Below are positions 23,705-36,287 of a stretch of DNA of 64,000 bases, piece by piece. The notes beneath the pieces were generated by a model. That model ran no database searches and was not told the origin of the DNA. It worked only from the letters and a program-made list of their open reading frames with translations. The stretch spans positions 78,813,193 to 78,877,192 of the forward strand of contig OX465579.1 of assembly GCA_950022655.1 (NCBI GenBank), given 5' to 3'. The stretch comes from Alentia gelatinosa (Eukaryota; Annelida; Polychaeta; Phyllodocida; Polynoidae). The translations under genes were made by a program, and so were the position numbers. The stretch's first letter is position 1. The number at the start of each line of letters is the position of its first letter.

Positions 23705-24633
23705 TCATAGCCCTAAGACATCTAAGGACATGACGTACCAAATGCGGAAATTCACTTCCCGTTAGAATTCAGCCATGAAACTTTAACACCAGTTAGGGAC
23801 ACATATAACCTACTATCACCTAAAATATGAAGATAATCAGCCGCTTGGATCTAACGATATTAGTGTTTGAATCTGGTTGTATCAAATGCTGCTCTGGTGG
23901 CCAGTGTAGGCCTACTTAAGCAGTCGCTACTTTATGCAGCGACCTTGACATTGACTGCACTTGTTCCTGATAGATTGGCCATCAACCCCTGTCTGTGCTG
24001 AGCTCCTCACTCTCAGTCGAATAGATTGACGGGCTGACCGTACGCAGAATTTAACTCCCTGTCGCCAAAATTATCATAGCCCAAGACATCTAAGGAGGAT
24101 ACGTACCAAACGTGGAAACTCACTTTCCGTTGGAATTCAGCCATGAAACTTTAACACCAGTTAGGGACACATATAACCTACGATCACCTAAAATATGAAG
24201 AAAATCAGCAGCTTTTCTTCAGAGTGTCTGCAAGGGAAACCTATGGTTGAGAGTTCAATCCCCTTCCATGCAGAGCGTTTTTTTTCAAAAGTCATAAAGA
24301 TTCTTATAGGAAACTTGAAGGTTGAGAGTTCAAATCCCCTTCCATCCAGACTTTTTTATATTTTTTTATGAGAGTCATAAAGATTCTTTTAGGAACCAAT
24401 TTTTCTCTTTCTGAATTATTTCTATTTCCATTTTTGAATCTTACACAGACATACCTACATAAATAGGGGAATCTTCCATCCAGAACTATTTATTATTCAC
24501 CCTTACACATACGAATACCAGTTACTTTACGTTCTGGTACATTCAGTATAGATTGGTTACTGCACCTGTATGCAGTAATTATAGTGGGCCCTGTATTTTA
24601 GTCAAGACCATTGTTGCGGGTGCCCAAATATTA
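23705..24633 (+). repeat. Satellite monomer 22, deleted (929 bp)
   Basis: Short monomer. It is normal through the first 510 bases, including the A-half, spacer 1 and most of the B-half. At 24214 the B-half stops after cagcagctt, six bases ttcttc follow, and the sequence resumes at 24221 with agagtgtctgc inside the tRNA-like segment. Comparison with monomer 21 shows 205 bp missing, replaced by 6 bp. The B-half 3' end, spacer 2, the 13-base palindrome and the A-box are gone; the B-box and T runs remain. Confidence 0.97.
24211..24224 (+). other. Deletion junction in monomer 22
   Basis: The B-half ends at 24214, six bases ttcttc (24215-24220) have no counterpart at this place, and the tRNA-like segment resumes at 24221. 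In monomer 21 the matching points are 23085 and 23291. Filler bases at a deletion junction are typical of end joining rather than homologous exchange. Confidence 0.9.
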
Positions 24634-25763
24634 TCATAGCCCTAAGACATCTAAGGACATGACGTACCAAATGCGGAAATTCACTTCCCGTTAGAATTCA
24701 GCCATGAAACTTTAACACCAGTTAGGGACACATATAACCTACGATCACCTAAAATATGAAGATAATCAGCCGCTTGGATCTAACGATATTAGTGTTTGAA
24801 TCTGGTTGTATCAAATGCTGCTCTGGTGGCCGGTGTAGGCCTACTTAAGCGGTCGCTGCTTCATGCAGCGACCTTGACATTGACTGCACTTGTTCCTGAT
24901 AGATTGGCCATCAACCCCTGTCTGTGCTGAGCTCCTCACTCTCAGTCGAATAGATTGACGGGCTGACCGTACGCAGAATTTAACTCCCTGTCGCCCAAAT
25001 TATCATAGCCCAAGACATCTAAGGAGGATACGTACCAAACGTGGAAACTCACTTTCCGTTGGAATTCAGCCATGAAACTTTAACACCAGTTAGGGACACA
25101 TATAACCTACGATCACCTAAAATATGAAGAAAATCAGCAGCTTGGATCTAACGATATTCGCGTTTGAATCTGGTTGTATCAAATGCTGCTCCGGTGGCCA
25201 GTGTACTGACATTGGGTGGCCATGATAAGAACTAACGTTTTCATTGACAGGTCCTGCCACCTGGTGTATTATAAGGAACCAGGTTCCTCACTACATTGAT
25301 AACGCCTTAAACCTTCTCTCTTTCTGTCACACTCAGTGGTCTAGAGGTAGAGTGTCTGCAAGGGAAACCTATGGTTGAGAGTTCAATCCCCTTCCATGCA
25401 GAGTGTTTTTTTTTCAAGAGTCATAAAGATTCTTATAGGAAACTTGAAGGTTGAGAGTTCAAATCCCCCTCCATCCAGACTTTTTTATATTTTTTTATGA
25501 GAATCATAAAGATTCTTTTAGGAAGTAATTTTTCTCTTTCTGAATTATTTCTATTTCCATTTTTGAATCTTACACAGACATACCTACATAAATAGGGGAA
25601 TCTTCCATCCAGAACTATTTATTTATTTACCCTTACACATACGAATACCAGTTACTTTACGTTCTGGTACATTCAGTATAGATTGGTTACTGCACCTGTA
25701 TGCAGTAGTTATAGTGGGCCCTGTATCTTAGTCAAGACCATCGTTGCGGGTGCCCAAATATTA
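24634..25763 (+). repeat. Satellite monomer 23 (rho class)
   Basis: 1130 bp. Extended hairpin stem, aactccctg, ctccggtgg, gtgtactgac, gagtgttttt, cccctcc, gagaatcat, ggaagtaatt, gtatcttag. Combines rho-type spacer 1 with a downstream part resembling monomers 18 and 21. Confidence 0.96.
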
Positions 25764-26892
25764 TCATAGCCCTAAGACATCTAAGGACATGACGTACCAA
25801 ATGCGGAAATTCACTTCCCGTTAGAATTCAGCCATGAAACTTTAACACCAGTTAGGGACACATATAACCTACGATCACCTAAAATATGAAGATAATCAGC
25901 CGCTTGGATCTAACGATATTAGTGTTTGAATCTGGTTGTATCAAATGCTGCTCTGATGGCCGGTGTAGGCCTACTTAAGCAGTCGCTACTTTATGCAGCG
26001 ACCTTGACATTGACTGCACTTGTTCCTGATAGATTGGCCATCAACCCCTGTCTGTGCTGAGCTCCTCACTCTCAGTCGAATAGATTGACGGGCTGACCGT
26101 ACGCAGAATTTAACTCACTGTCGCCAAAATTATCATAGCCCAAGACATCTAAGGAGGATACCTACCAAACGTGGAAACTCACTTTCCGTTGGAATTCAGC
26201 CATGAAACTTTAACACCAGTTAGGGACACATATAACCTATGATCACCTAAAATATGAAGAAAATCAGCAGCTTGGATCTAACGATATTCGCGTTTGAATC
26301 TGGTTGTATCAAATGCTGCTCCGGTGGCCAGTGTTCTGACATTGGGTGGCCATGATAAGAACTAACGTTTTCATTGACAGGTCCTGCCACCTGGTGTATT
26401 ATAAGGAACCAGGTTCCTCACTACATTGATAATGCCTTAAACCTTCTCTCTTTCTGTCAGACTCAGTGGTCTAGAGGTAGAGTGTCTGCAAGGGAAACCT
26501 ATGGTTGAGAGTTCAATCCCCTTCCATGCAGAGCGTTTTTTTTTCAAGAGTCATAAAGATTCTTATAGGAAACTTGAAGGTTGAGAGTTCAAATCCCCTT
26601 ACATCCAGCCTTTTTTATATTTTTTTATGAGAGTCATAAAGATTCTTTTAGGAACTAATTTTTCTCTTTCTGAATGATTTCTATTTCCACTTTTGAATCT
26701 TACACAGACATACCTACATAAATAGGGGAATCTTCCATCCAGAACTATTTATTATTCACCCTTACACATACGAATACCAGTTACTTTACGTTCTGGTACA
26801 TTCAGTATAGATTGGTTACTGCACCTTTATGCAGTAGTTATAGTGGGCCCTGTATCTTAGTCAAGACCATCGTTGCGGGTGCCCAAATATTA
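25764..26892 (+). repeat. Satellite monomer 24 (beta class)
   Basis: 1129 bp. Variants: ctgatggccgg, gatacctacc, ctccggtgg, gataatgcc, gtcagactcag, ccttacatccagcc, gaatgatttc, ccacttttg, gtatcttag. No close partner in the window. Confidence 0.96.
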
Positions 26893-28020
26893 TCATAGCC
26901 CTAAGATATCTAAGGACATGACGTACCAAATGCGGAAATTCACTTCCCGTTAGAATTCAGCCATGAAACTTTAACACCAGTTAGGGACACATATAACCTA
27001 CGATCACCTAAAATATGAAGATAATCAGCCGCTTGGATCTAACGATATTAGTGTTTGAATCTGGTTGTATCAAATGCTGCTCTGATGGCCGGTGTAGGCC
27101 TACTTAAGCAGTCGCTACTTTATGCAGCGACCTTGACATTGACTGCACTTGTTCCTGATAGATTGGCCATCAACCCCTGTCTGTGCTGAGCTCCTCACTC
27201 TCAGTCGAATAGATTGACGGGCTGACCGTACGCAGAATTTAACTCACTGTCGCCAAAATTATCATAGCCCAAAACATCTAAGGAGGATACCTACCAAACG
27301 TAGAAACTCACTTTCCGTTGGAATTCAGCCATGAAACTTTTACACCAGTTAGGGACACATATAACCTATGATCACCTAAAATATGAAGAAAATCAGCAGC
27401 TTGGATCTAACGATATTCGCGTTTGAATCTGGTTGTATCAAATGCTGCTCCGGTGGCCAGTGTTCTGACATTGGGTGGCCATGATAAGAACTAACGTTTT
27501 CATTGACAGGTCCTGCCACCTGGTGTATTATAAGGAACCAGGTTCCTCACTACATTGATAACGCCTTAAACCTTCTCTCTTTCTGTCACACTCAGTGGTC
27601 TAGAGGTAGAGTGTCTGCAAGGGAAACCTATGGTTGAGAGTTCAATCCCCTTCCATGCAGAGCGTTTTTTTTCAAAAGTCATAAAGATTCTTATAGGAAA
27701 CTTGAAGGTTGAGAGTTCAAATCCCCTTCCATCCAGACTTTTTTATATTTTTTTATGAGAGTCATAAAGATTCTTTTAGGAACCAATTTTTCTCTTTCTG
27801 AATTATTTCTATTTCCATTTTTGAATCTTACACAGACATACCTACATAAATAGGGGAATCTTCCATCCAGAACTATTTATTATTCACCCTTACACATACG
27901 AATACCAGTTACTTTACGTTCTGGTACATTCAGTATAGATTGGTTACTGCACCTGTATGCAGTAATTATAGTGGGCCCTGTATTTTAGTCAAGACCATCG
28001 TTGCGGGTGCCCAAATATTA
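26893..28020 (+). repeat. Satellite monomer 25 (beta class; holds left duplication border)
   Basis: 1128 bp. Starts aagatatc like monomer 1 but has gtttgaatc and ctgatggccgg. Private variants from 27250 on: cccaaaacatc, cgtagaaac, cttttacacc, ctccggtgg, caaaagtc. The part from 27091 onward recurs in monomer 30 after 33100. Confidence 0.96.
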
Positions 28021-29149
28021 TCATAGCCCTAAGACATCTAAGGACATGACGTACCAAATGCGGAAATTCACTTCCCGTTAGAATTCAGCCATGAAACTTT
28101 AACACCAGTTAGGGACACATATAACCTACGATCACCTAAAATATGAAGATAATCAGCCGCTTGGATCTAACGATATTAGTGTTTGAATCTGGTTGTATCA
28201 AATGCTGCTCTGGTGGCCGGTGTAGGCCTACTTAAGCGGTCGCTGCTTCATGCAGCGACCTTGACATTGACTGCACTTGTTCCTGATAGATTGGCCATCA
28301 ACCCCTGTCTGTGCTGAGCTCCTCACTCTCAGTCGAATAGATTGACGGGCTGACCGTAAGCAGAATTTACCTCACTGTCGCCCAAATTATCATAGCCCAA
28401 GACATCTAAGGATGATACGTACCAAACGTGGAAACTCACTTCCCATTGGAATTCAGCCATGAAACTTTAACACCAGTTAGGGACACATATAACCTACGAT
28501 CACCTAAAATATGAAGAAAATCAGCAGCTTGGATCTAACGATATTCGCGTTTGAATCTGGTTGTATCAAATGCTGCTTTGGTGGCCAGTGTACTGACATT
28601 GGGTGGCCATGATAAGAACTAACGTTTTCATTGACAGGTCCTGCCACCTGGTGTATTAAAAGGAACCAGGTTCCTAACTACATTGATAACGCCTTAAACC
28701 TTCTCTCTTTCTGTCACACTCAGTGGTCTAGAGGTAGAGTGTCTGCAAGGGAAACCTATGGTTGAGAGTTCAATCCCCTTCCATGCAGAGCGTTTTTTTT
28801 TCAAGAGTCATAAAGATTCTTATAGGAAACTTGAAGGTTGAGAGTTCAAATCCCCTTCCATCCAGACTTTTTTATATTTTTTTATGAGAGTCATAAAGAT
28901 TCTTTTAGGAACCAATTTTTCTCTTTCTGAATTATTTCTATTTCCATTTTTGAATCTTACACAGACATACCTACATAAATAGGGGAATCTTCCATCCAGA
29001 ACTATTTATTATTCACCCTTACACATACGAATACCAGTTACTTTACGTTCTGGTACATTCAGTATAGATTGGTTACTGCACCTGTATGCAGTAATTATAG
29101 TGGGCCCTGTATTTTAGTCAAGACCATCGTTGCAGGTGCCCAAATATTA
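28021..29149 (+). repeat. Satellite monomer 26 (rho class)
   Basis: 1129 bp. Extended hairpin stem, gtaagcag, aaggatgatac, cttcccattgg, gctgctttgg, gtgtactgac, gtattaaaagg, ttcctaactac. Copied as monomer 31, 6,010 bp downstream. Confidence 0.97.
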
Positions 29150-30277
29150 TCATAGCCCTAAGACATCTAAGGACATGACGTACCAAATGCGGAAATTCAC
29201 TTCCCGTTAGAATTCAGCCATGAAACTTTAACACCAGTTAGGGACACATATAACCTACGATCACCTAAAATATGAAGATAATCAGCCGCTTGGATCTAAC
29301 GATATTAGTGTTTGAATCTGGTTGTATCAAATGCTGCTCTGGTGGCCGGTGTAGGCCTACTTAAGCAGTCGCTACTTTATGCAGCGACCTTGACATTGAC
29401 TGCACTTGTTCCTGATAGATTGGCCATCAACCCCTGTCTGTGCTGAGCTCCTCACTCTCAGTCGAATAGATTGACGGGCTGACCGTACGCAGAATTTAAC
29501 TCACTGTCGCCAAAATTATCATAGCCCAAGACATCTAAGGAGGATACGTACCAAACGTGGAAACTCACTTCCCATTGGAATTCAGCCATGAAACTTTAAC
29601 ACCAGTTAGGGACACATATAACCTACGATCACCTAAAATATGAAGAAAATCAGCAGCTTGGATCTAACGATATTCGCGTTTGAATCTGGTTGTATCAAAT
29701 GCTGCTCTGGTGGCCAGTGTTCTGACATTGGGTGGCCATGATAAGAACTAACGTTTTCATTGACAGGTCCTGCCACCTGGTGTATTATAAGGAACCAGGT
29801 TCCTCACTACATTGATAACGCCTTAAACCTTCTCTCTTTCTGTCACACTCAGTGGTCTAGAGGTAGAGTGTCTGCAAGGGAAACCTATGGTTGAGAGTTC
29901 AATCCCCTTCCATGCAGAGCGTTTTTTTTCAAGAGTCATAAAGATTCTTATAGGAAACTTGAAGGTTGAGAGTTCAAATCCCCTTCCATCCAGACTTTTT
30001 TATATTTTTTTATGAGAGTCATAAAGATTCTTTTAGGAACCAATTTTTCTCTTTCTGAATTATTTCTATTTCCATTTTTGAATCTTACACAGACATACCT
30101 ACATAAATAGGGGAATCTTCCATCCAGAACTATTTATTATTCACCCTTACACATACGAATACCAGTTACTTTACGTTCTGGTACATTCAGTATAGATTGG
30201 TTACTGCACCTGTATGCAGTAATTATAGTGGGCCTTGTATGTTAGTCAAGACCATCTTTGCGGGTGCCCAAATATTA
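29150..30277 (+). repeat. Satellite monomer 27 (mixed class)
   Basis: 1128 bp. Beta-type A-half and spacer 1, rho-type B-half (cttcccattgg), alpha-type tail with ccttgtatgttag. A mosaic of the three classes. Copied as monomer 32. Confidence 0.96.
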
Positions 30278-31405
30278 TCATAGCCCTAAGACATCTAAGG
30301 ACATGACATACCAAATGCGGAAATTCACTTCCCGTTAGAATTCAGCCATGAAACTTTAACACCAGTTAGGGACACATATAACCTACGATCACCTAAAATA
30401 TGAAGATAATCAGCCGCTTGGATCTAACGATATTAGTGTTTAAATCTGGTTGTATCAAATGCTGCTCTGGTGGCCAGTGTAGGCCTACTTAAGCGGTCGC
30501 TACTTTATGCAGCGACCTTGACATTGACTGCACTTGTTCCTGATAGATTGGCCATCAACCCCTGTCTGTGCTGAGCTCCTCACTCTCAGTCGAATAGATT
30601 GACGGGCTGACCGTACGCAGAATTTACCTCACTGTCGCCCAAATTATCATAGCCCAAGACATCTAAGGAGGATACGTACCAAACGTTGAAATTCACTTCC
30701 CGTTGGAATTCAGCCATGAAACTTTAACACCAGTTAGGGACACATATAACCTACGATCATCTAAAATATGAAGAAAATCAGCAGCTTGGATCTAACGATA
30801 TTCGCGTTTGAATCTGGTTGTATCAAATGCTGTTCTGGTGGCCAGTGTTCTGACATTGGGTGGCCATGATAAGAACTAACGTTTTCATTGACAGGTCCTG
30901 CCACCTGGTGTATTATAAGGAACCAGGTTCCTCACTACATTGATAACGCCTTAAACCTTCTCTCTTTCTGTCACACTCAGTGGTCTAGAGGTAGAGTGTC
31001 TGCAAGGGAAACCTATGGTTGAGAGTTCAATCCCCTTCCATGCAGAGCGTTTTTTTTCAAGAGTCATAAAGATTCTTATAGGAAACTTGAAGGTTGAGAG
31101 TTCAAATCCCCTTCCATCCAGACTTTTTTATATTTTTTTATGAGAGTCATAAAGATTCTTTTAGGAACCAATTTTTCTCTTTCTGAATTATTTCTATTTC
31201 CATTTTTGAATCTTACACAGACATACCTACATAAATAGGGGAATCTTCCATCCAGAACTATTTATTATTCACCCTTACACATACGAATACCAGTTACTTT
31301 ACGTTCTGGTACATTCAGTATAGATTGGTTACTGCACCTTTATGCAGTAATTATAGTGGGCCCTGTATTTTAGTCAAGACCATCGTTGCGGGTGCCCAAA
31401 TATTA
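30278..31405 (+). repeat. Satellite monomer 28 (alpha class)
   Basis: 1128 bp. Alpha-class with private gatcatctaaa in the B-half and gctgttctgg. Tail cctttatgcagtaa. Copied as monomer 33. It closes the 31,405-bp higher-order block. Confidence 0.97.
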
Positions 31406-32534
31406 TCATAGCCCTAAGATATCTAAGGACATGACGTACCAAATGCGGAAATTCACTTCCCGTTAGAATTCAGCCATGAAACTTTAACACCAGTTAGGGA
31501 CACATATAACCTACGATCACCTAAAATATGAAGATAATCAGCCGCTTGGATCTAACGATATTAGTGTTTGGATCTGGTTGTATCAAATGCTGCTCTGGTG
31601 GCCGGTGTAGGCCTACTTAAGCAGTCGCTACTTTATGCAGCGACCTTGACATTGACTGCACTTGTTCCTGATAGATTGGCCATCAACCCCTGTCTGTGCT
31701 GAGCTCCTCACTCTCAGTCGAATAGATTGACGGGCTGACCGTACACAGAATTTAACTCACTGTCGCCAAAATTATCATAGCCCAAGACATCTAAGGAGGA
31801 TACGTACCAAACGTGGAAACTCACTTTCCGTTGGAATTCAGCCATGAAACTTTAACACCAGTTAGGGACACATATAACCTATGATCAGCTAAAATATGAA
31901 GAAAATCAGCAGCTTGGATCTAACGATATTCGCGTTTGAATCTGGTTGTATCAAATGCTGCTCTGGTGGCCAGTGTTCTGACATTGGGTGGCCATGATAA
32001 GAACTAACGTTTTCATTGACCGGTCCTGCCACCTGGTGTATTATAAGGAACCAGGTTCCTCACTACATTGATAACGCCTTAAACCTTCTCTCTTTCTGTC
32101 ACACTCAGTGGTCTAGAGGTAGAGTGTCTGCAAGGGAAACCTATGGTTGAGAGTTCAATCCCCTTCCATGCAGAGCGTTTTTTTTTCAAGAGTCATAAAG
32201 ATTCTTATAGGAACTTGAAGGTTGAGTGTTCAAATCCCCTTCCATCCAGACTTTTTTATATTTTTTTATGAGAGTCATAAAGATTCTTTTAGGAACCAAT
32301 TTTTCTCTTTCTGAATTATTCCTATTTCCATTTTTGAATCTTACACAGACATACCTACATAAATAGGGGAATCTTCCATCCAGAACTATTTATTTGTTTA
32401 CCCTTACAAATACGAATACCAGTTACTTTACGTTCTGGTACATTCAGTATAGATTGGTTACTGCACCTGTATGCAGTAATTATAGTGGGCCTTGTATGTT
32501 AGTCAAGACCATCTTTGCGGGTGCCCAAATATTA
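31406..32534 (+). repeat. Satellite monomer 29 (beta class, monomer 1 type)
   Basis: 1129 bp. Shares aagatatc, gtttggatc, gtacacag, gatcagct, ttattcctattt and ttacaaatacg with monomer 1, and adds gaccggtcc. Copied as monomer 34. Confidence 0.97.
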
Positions 32535-34030
32535 TCATAGCCCTAAGACATCTAAGGACATGACATACCAAATGCGGAAATTCACTTCCCGTTAGAATTC
32601 AGCCATGAAACTTTAACACCAGTTAGGGACACATATAACCTACGATCACCTAAAATATGAAGATAATCAGCCGCTTGGATCTAACGATATTAGTGTTTAA
32701 ATCTGGTTGTATCAAATGCTGCTCTGGTGGCCAGTGTAGGCCTACTTAAGCGGTCGCTACTTTATGCAGCGACCTTGACATTGACTGCACTTGTTCCTGA
32801 TAGATTGGCCATCAACCCCTGTCTGTGCTGAGCTCCTCACTCTCAGTCGAATAGATTGACGGGCTGACCGTACGCAGAATTTACCTCACTGTCGCCCAAA
32901 TTATCATAGCCCAAGACATCTAAGGAGGATACGTACCAAACGTTGAAATTCACTTCCCGTTGGAATTCAGCCATGAAACTTTAACACCAGTTAGGGACAC
33001 ATATAACCTACGATCATCTAAAATATGAAGAAAATCAGCAGCTTGGATCTAACGATATTCGCGTTTGAATCTGGTTGTATCAAATGCTGCTCTGGTGGCC
33101 GGTGTAGGCCTACTTAAGCAGTCGCTACTTTATGCAGCGACCTTGACATTGACTGCACTTGTTCCTGATAGATTGGCCATCAACCCCTGTCTGTGCTGAG
33201 CTCCTCACTCTCAGTCGAATAGATTGACGGGCTGACCGTACGCAGAATTTAACTCACTGTCGCCAAAATTATCATAGCCCAAAACATCTAAGGAGGATAC
33301 CTACCAAACGTAGAAACTCACTTTCCGTTGGAATTCAGCCATGAAACTTTTACACCAGTTAGGGACACATATAACCTATGATCACCTAAAATATGAAGAA
33401 AATCAGCAGCTTGGATCTAACGATATTCGCGTTTGAATCTGGTTGTATCAAATGCTGCTCCGGTGGCCAGTGTTCTGACATTGGGTGGCCATGATAAGAA
33501 CTAACGTTTTCATTGACAGGTCCTGCCACCTGGTGTATTATAAGGAACCAGGTTCCTCACTACATTGATAACGCCTTAAACCTTCTCTCTTTCTGTCACA
33601 CTCAGTGGTCTAGAGGTAGAGTGTCTGCAAGGGAAACCTATGGTTGAGAGTTCAATCCCCTTCCATGCAGAGCGTTTTTTTTCAAAAGTCATAAAGATTC
33701 TTATAGGAAACTTGAAGGTTGAGAGTTCAAATCCCCTTCCATCCAGACTTTTTTATATTTTTTTATGAGAGTCATAAAGATTCTTTTAGGAACCAATTTT
33801 TCTCTTTCTGAATTATTTCTATTTCCATTTTTGAATCTTACACAGACATACCTACATAAATAGGGGAATCTTCCATCCAGAACTATTTATTATTCACCCT
33901 TACACATACGAATACCAGTTACTTTACGTTCTGGTACATTCAGTATAGATTGGTTACTGCACCTGTATGCAGTAATTATAGTGGGCCCTGTATTTTAGTC
34001 AAGACCATCGTTGCGGGTGCCCAAATATTA
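32535..34030 (+). repeat. Satellite monomer 30, fused (1,496 bp, A-B-B structure)
   Basis: Long monomer. 32535-33100 is an alpha monomer matching the start of monomer 35 (A-half, spacer 1, B-half). At 33100/33101 the B-half end ggtggcc is joined to ggtgtaggcc, so a second spacer 1 (hairpin and invariant block) and a second B-half follow, copied from monomer 25, then a normal spacer 2, tRNA-like segment and tail. The excess over 1128 is 368 bp, equal to the A-to-B distance. T at 33017 (gatcatct) resembles monomer 28, not monomer 35, suggesting a small conversion or a point mutation. Confidence 0.97.
33061..33115 (+). other. Unequal-crossover junction in monomer 30
   Basis: B-half sequence (with ttcgcg) runs to ggtggcc at 33100, then A-side sequence ggtgtaggcc starts at 33101. 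The A- and B-halves are almost identical over the preceding 40 bases, so exchange took place there. G at 33095 follows the B-half donor rather than monomer 25, which has A at 27085. Confidence 0.93.
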
Positions 34031-35159
34031 TCATAGCCCTAAGACATCTAAGGACATGACGTACCAAATGCGGAAATTCACTTCCCGTTAGAATTCAGCC
34101 ATGAAACTTTAACACCAGTTAGGGACACATATAACCTACGATCACCTAAAATATGAAGATAATCAGCCGCTTGGATCTAACGATATTAGTGTTTGAATCT
34201 GGTTGTATCAAATGCTGCTCTGGTGGCCGGTGTAGGCCTACTTAAGCGGTCGCTGCTTCATGCAGCGACCTTGACATTGACTGCACTTGTTCCTGATAGA
34301 TTGGCCATCAACCCCTGTCTGTGCTGAGCTCCTCACTCTCAGTCGAATAGATTGACGGGCTGACCGTAAGCAGAATTTACCTCACTGTCGCCCAAATTAT
34401 CATAGCCCAAGACATCTAAGGATGATACGTACCAAACGTGGAAACTCACTTCCCATTGGAATTCAGCCATGAAACTTTAACACCAGTTAGGGACACATAT
34501 AACCTACGATCACCTAAAATATGAAGAAAATCAGCAGCTTGGATCTAACGATATTCGCGTTTGAATCTGGTTGTATCAAATGCTGCTTTGGTGGCCAGTG
34601 TACTGACATTGGGTGGCCATGATAAGAACTAACGTTTTCATTGACAGGTCCTGCCACCTGGTGTATTAAAAGGAACCAGGTTCCTAACTACATTGATAAC
34701 GCCTTAAACCTTCTCTCTTTCTGTCACACTCAGTGGTCTAGAGGTAGAGTGTCTGCAAGGGAAACCTATGGTTGAGAGTTCAATCCCCTTCCATGCAGAG
34801 CGTTTTTTTTTCAAGAGTCATAAAGATTCTTATAGGAAACTTGAAGGTTGAGAGTTCAAATCCCCTTCCATCCAGACTTTTTTATATTTTTTTATGAGAG
34901 TCATAAAGATTCTTTTAGGAACCAATTTTTCTCTTTCTGAATTATTTCTATTTCCATTTTTGAATCTTACACAGACATACCTACATAAATAGGGGAATCT
35001 TCCATCCAGAACTATTTATTATTCACCCTTACACATACGAATACCAGTTACTTTACGTTCTGGTACATTCAGTATAGATTGGTTACTGCACCTGTATGCA
35101 GTAATTATAGTGGGCCCTGTATTTTAGTCAAGACCATCGTTGCAGGTGCCCAAATATTA
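34031..35159 (+). repeat. Satellite monomer 31 (copy of monomer 26)
   Basis: 1129 bp, rho class. Carries all private variants of monomer 26 (gtaagcag, aaggatgatac, gctgctttgg, gtattaaaagg), 6,010 bp downstream of it. Confidence 0.97.
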
Positions 35160-36287
35160 TCATAGCCCTAAGACATCTAAGGACATGACGTACCAAATGC
35201 GGAAATTCACTTCCCGTTAGAATTCAGCCATGAAACTTTAACACCAGTTAGGGACACATATAACCTACGATCACCTAAAATATGAAGATAATCAGCCGCT
35301 TGGATCTAACGATATTAGTGTTTGAATCTGGTTGTATCAAATGCTGCTCTGGTGGCCGGTGTAGGCCTACTTAAGCAGTCGCTACTTTATGCAGCGACCT
35401 TGACATTGACTGCACTTGTTCCTGATAGATTGGCCATCAACCCCTGTCTGTGCTGAGCTCCTCACTCTCAGTCGAATAGATTGACGGGCTGACCGTACGC
35501 AGAATTTAACTCACTGTCGCCAAAATTATCATAGCCCAAGACATCTAAGGAGGATACGTACCAAACGTGGAAACTCACTTCCCATTGGAATTCAGCCATG
35601 AAACTTTAACACCAGTTAGGGACACATATAACCTACGATCACCTAAAATATGAAGAAAATCAGCAGCTTGGATCTAACGATATTCGCGTTTGAATCTGGT
35701 TGTATCAAATGCTGCTCTGGTGGCCAGTGTTCTGACATTGGGTGGCCATGATAAGAACTAACGTTTTCATTGACAGGTCCTGCCACCTGGTGTATTATAA
35801 GGAACCAGGTTCCTCACTACATTGATAACGCCTTAAACCTTCTCTCTTTCTGTCACACTCAGTGGTCTAGAGGTAGAGTGTCTGCAAGGGAAACCTATGG
35901 TTGAGAGTTCAATCCCCTTCCATGCAGAGCGTTTTTTTTCAAGAGTCATAAAGATTCTTATAGGAAACTTGAAGGTTGAGAGTTCAAATCCCCTTCCATC
36001 CAGACTTTTTTATATTTTTTTATGAGAGTCATAAAGATTCTTTTAGGAACCAATTTTTCTCTTTCTGAATTATTTCTATTTCCATTTTTGAATCTTACAC
36101 AGACATACCTACATAAATAGGGGAATCTTCCATCCAGAACTATTTATTATTCACCCTTACACATACGAATACCAGTTACTTTACGTTCTGGTACATTCAG
36201 TATAGATTGGTTACTGCACCTGTATGCAGTAATTATAGTGGGCCTTGTATGTTAGTCAAGACCATCTTTGCGGGTGCCCAAATATTA
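35160..36287 (+). repeat. Satellite monomer 32 (copy of monomer 27)
   Basis: 1128 bp. Same mosaic of beta A-half, cttcccattgg B-half and ccttgtatgttag tail as monomer 27. Confidence 0.97.

Larger units (their letters stand above)
1..31405 (+). repeat. Higher-order repeat block, first pass (monomers 1-28)
   Basis: Twenty-eight successive monomers with individually recognisable variants form a 31,405-bp higher-order unit, because monomer 29 returns to the monomer 1 type: both have aagatatc in the A-half, gtttggatc, gtacacag, gatcagct and the rare tail variant ttacaaatacg. Monomer 28 precedes this return directly. The period is seen again as a 37,415-bp offset once the inserted 6,010-bp duplication is counted (31,405 + 6,010). 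The last eight monomers of this block (21-28) have no second copy in the window other than the part inside the 6,010-bp duplication. Confidence 0.8.
27091..33100 (+). repeat. 6,010-bp segmental duplication, left copy
   Basis: This block runs from the A-half end of monomer 25 through monomers 26-29 to the B-half end of monomer 30. It is repeated directly after itself at 33101-39110. Private variants recur exactly 6,010 bases later: cccaaaacatc with cgtagaaac (27271 and 33281 regions), gtaagcag with aaggatgatac, gtattaaaagg, and gaccggtcc. The length equals five monomers plus 368 bp, the last number being the distance from A-half to B-half inside a monomer. One clear difference is a T at 33017 against C at 39027. 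Confidence 0.93.
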
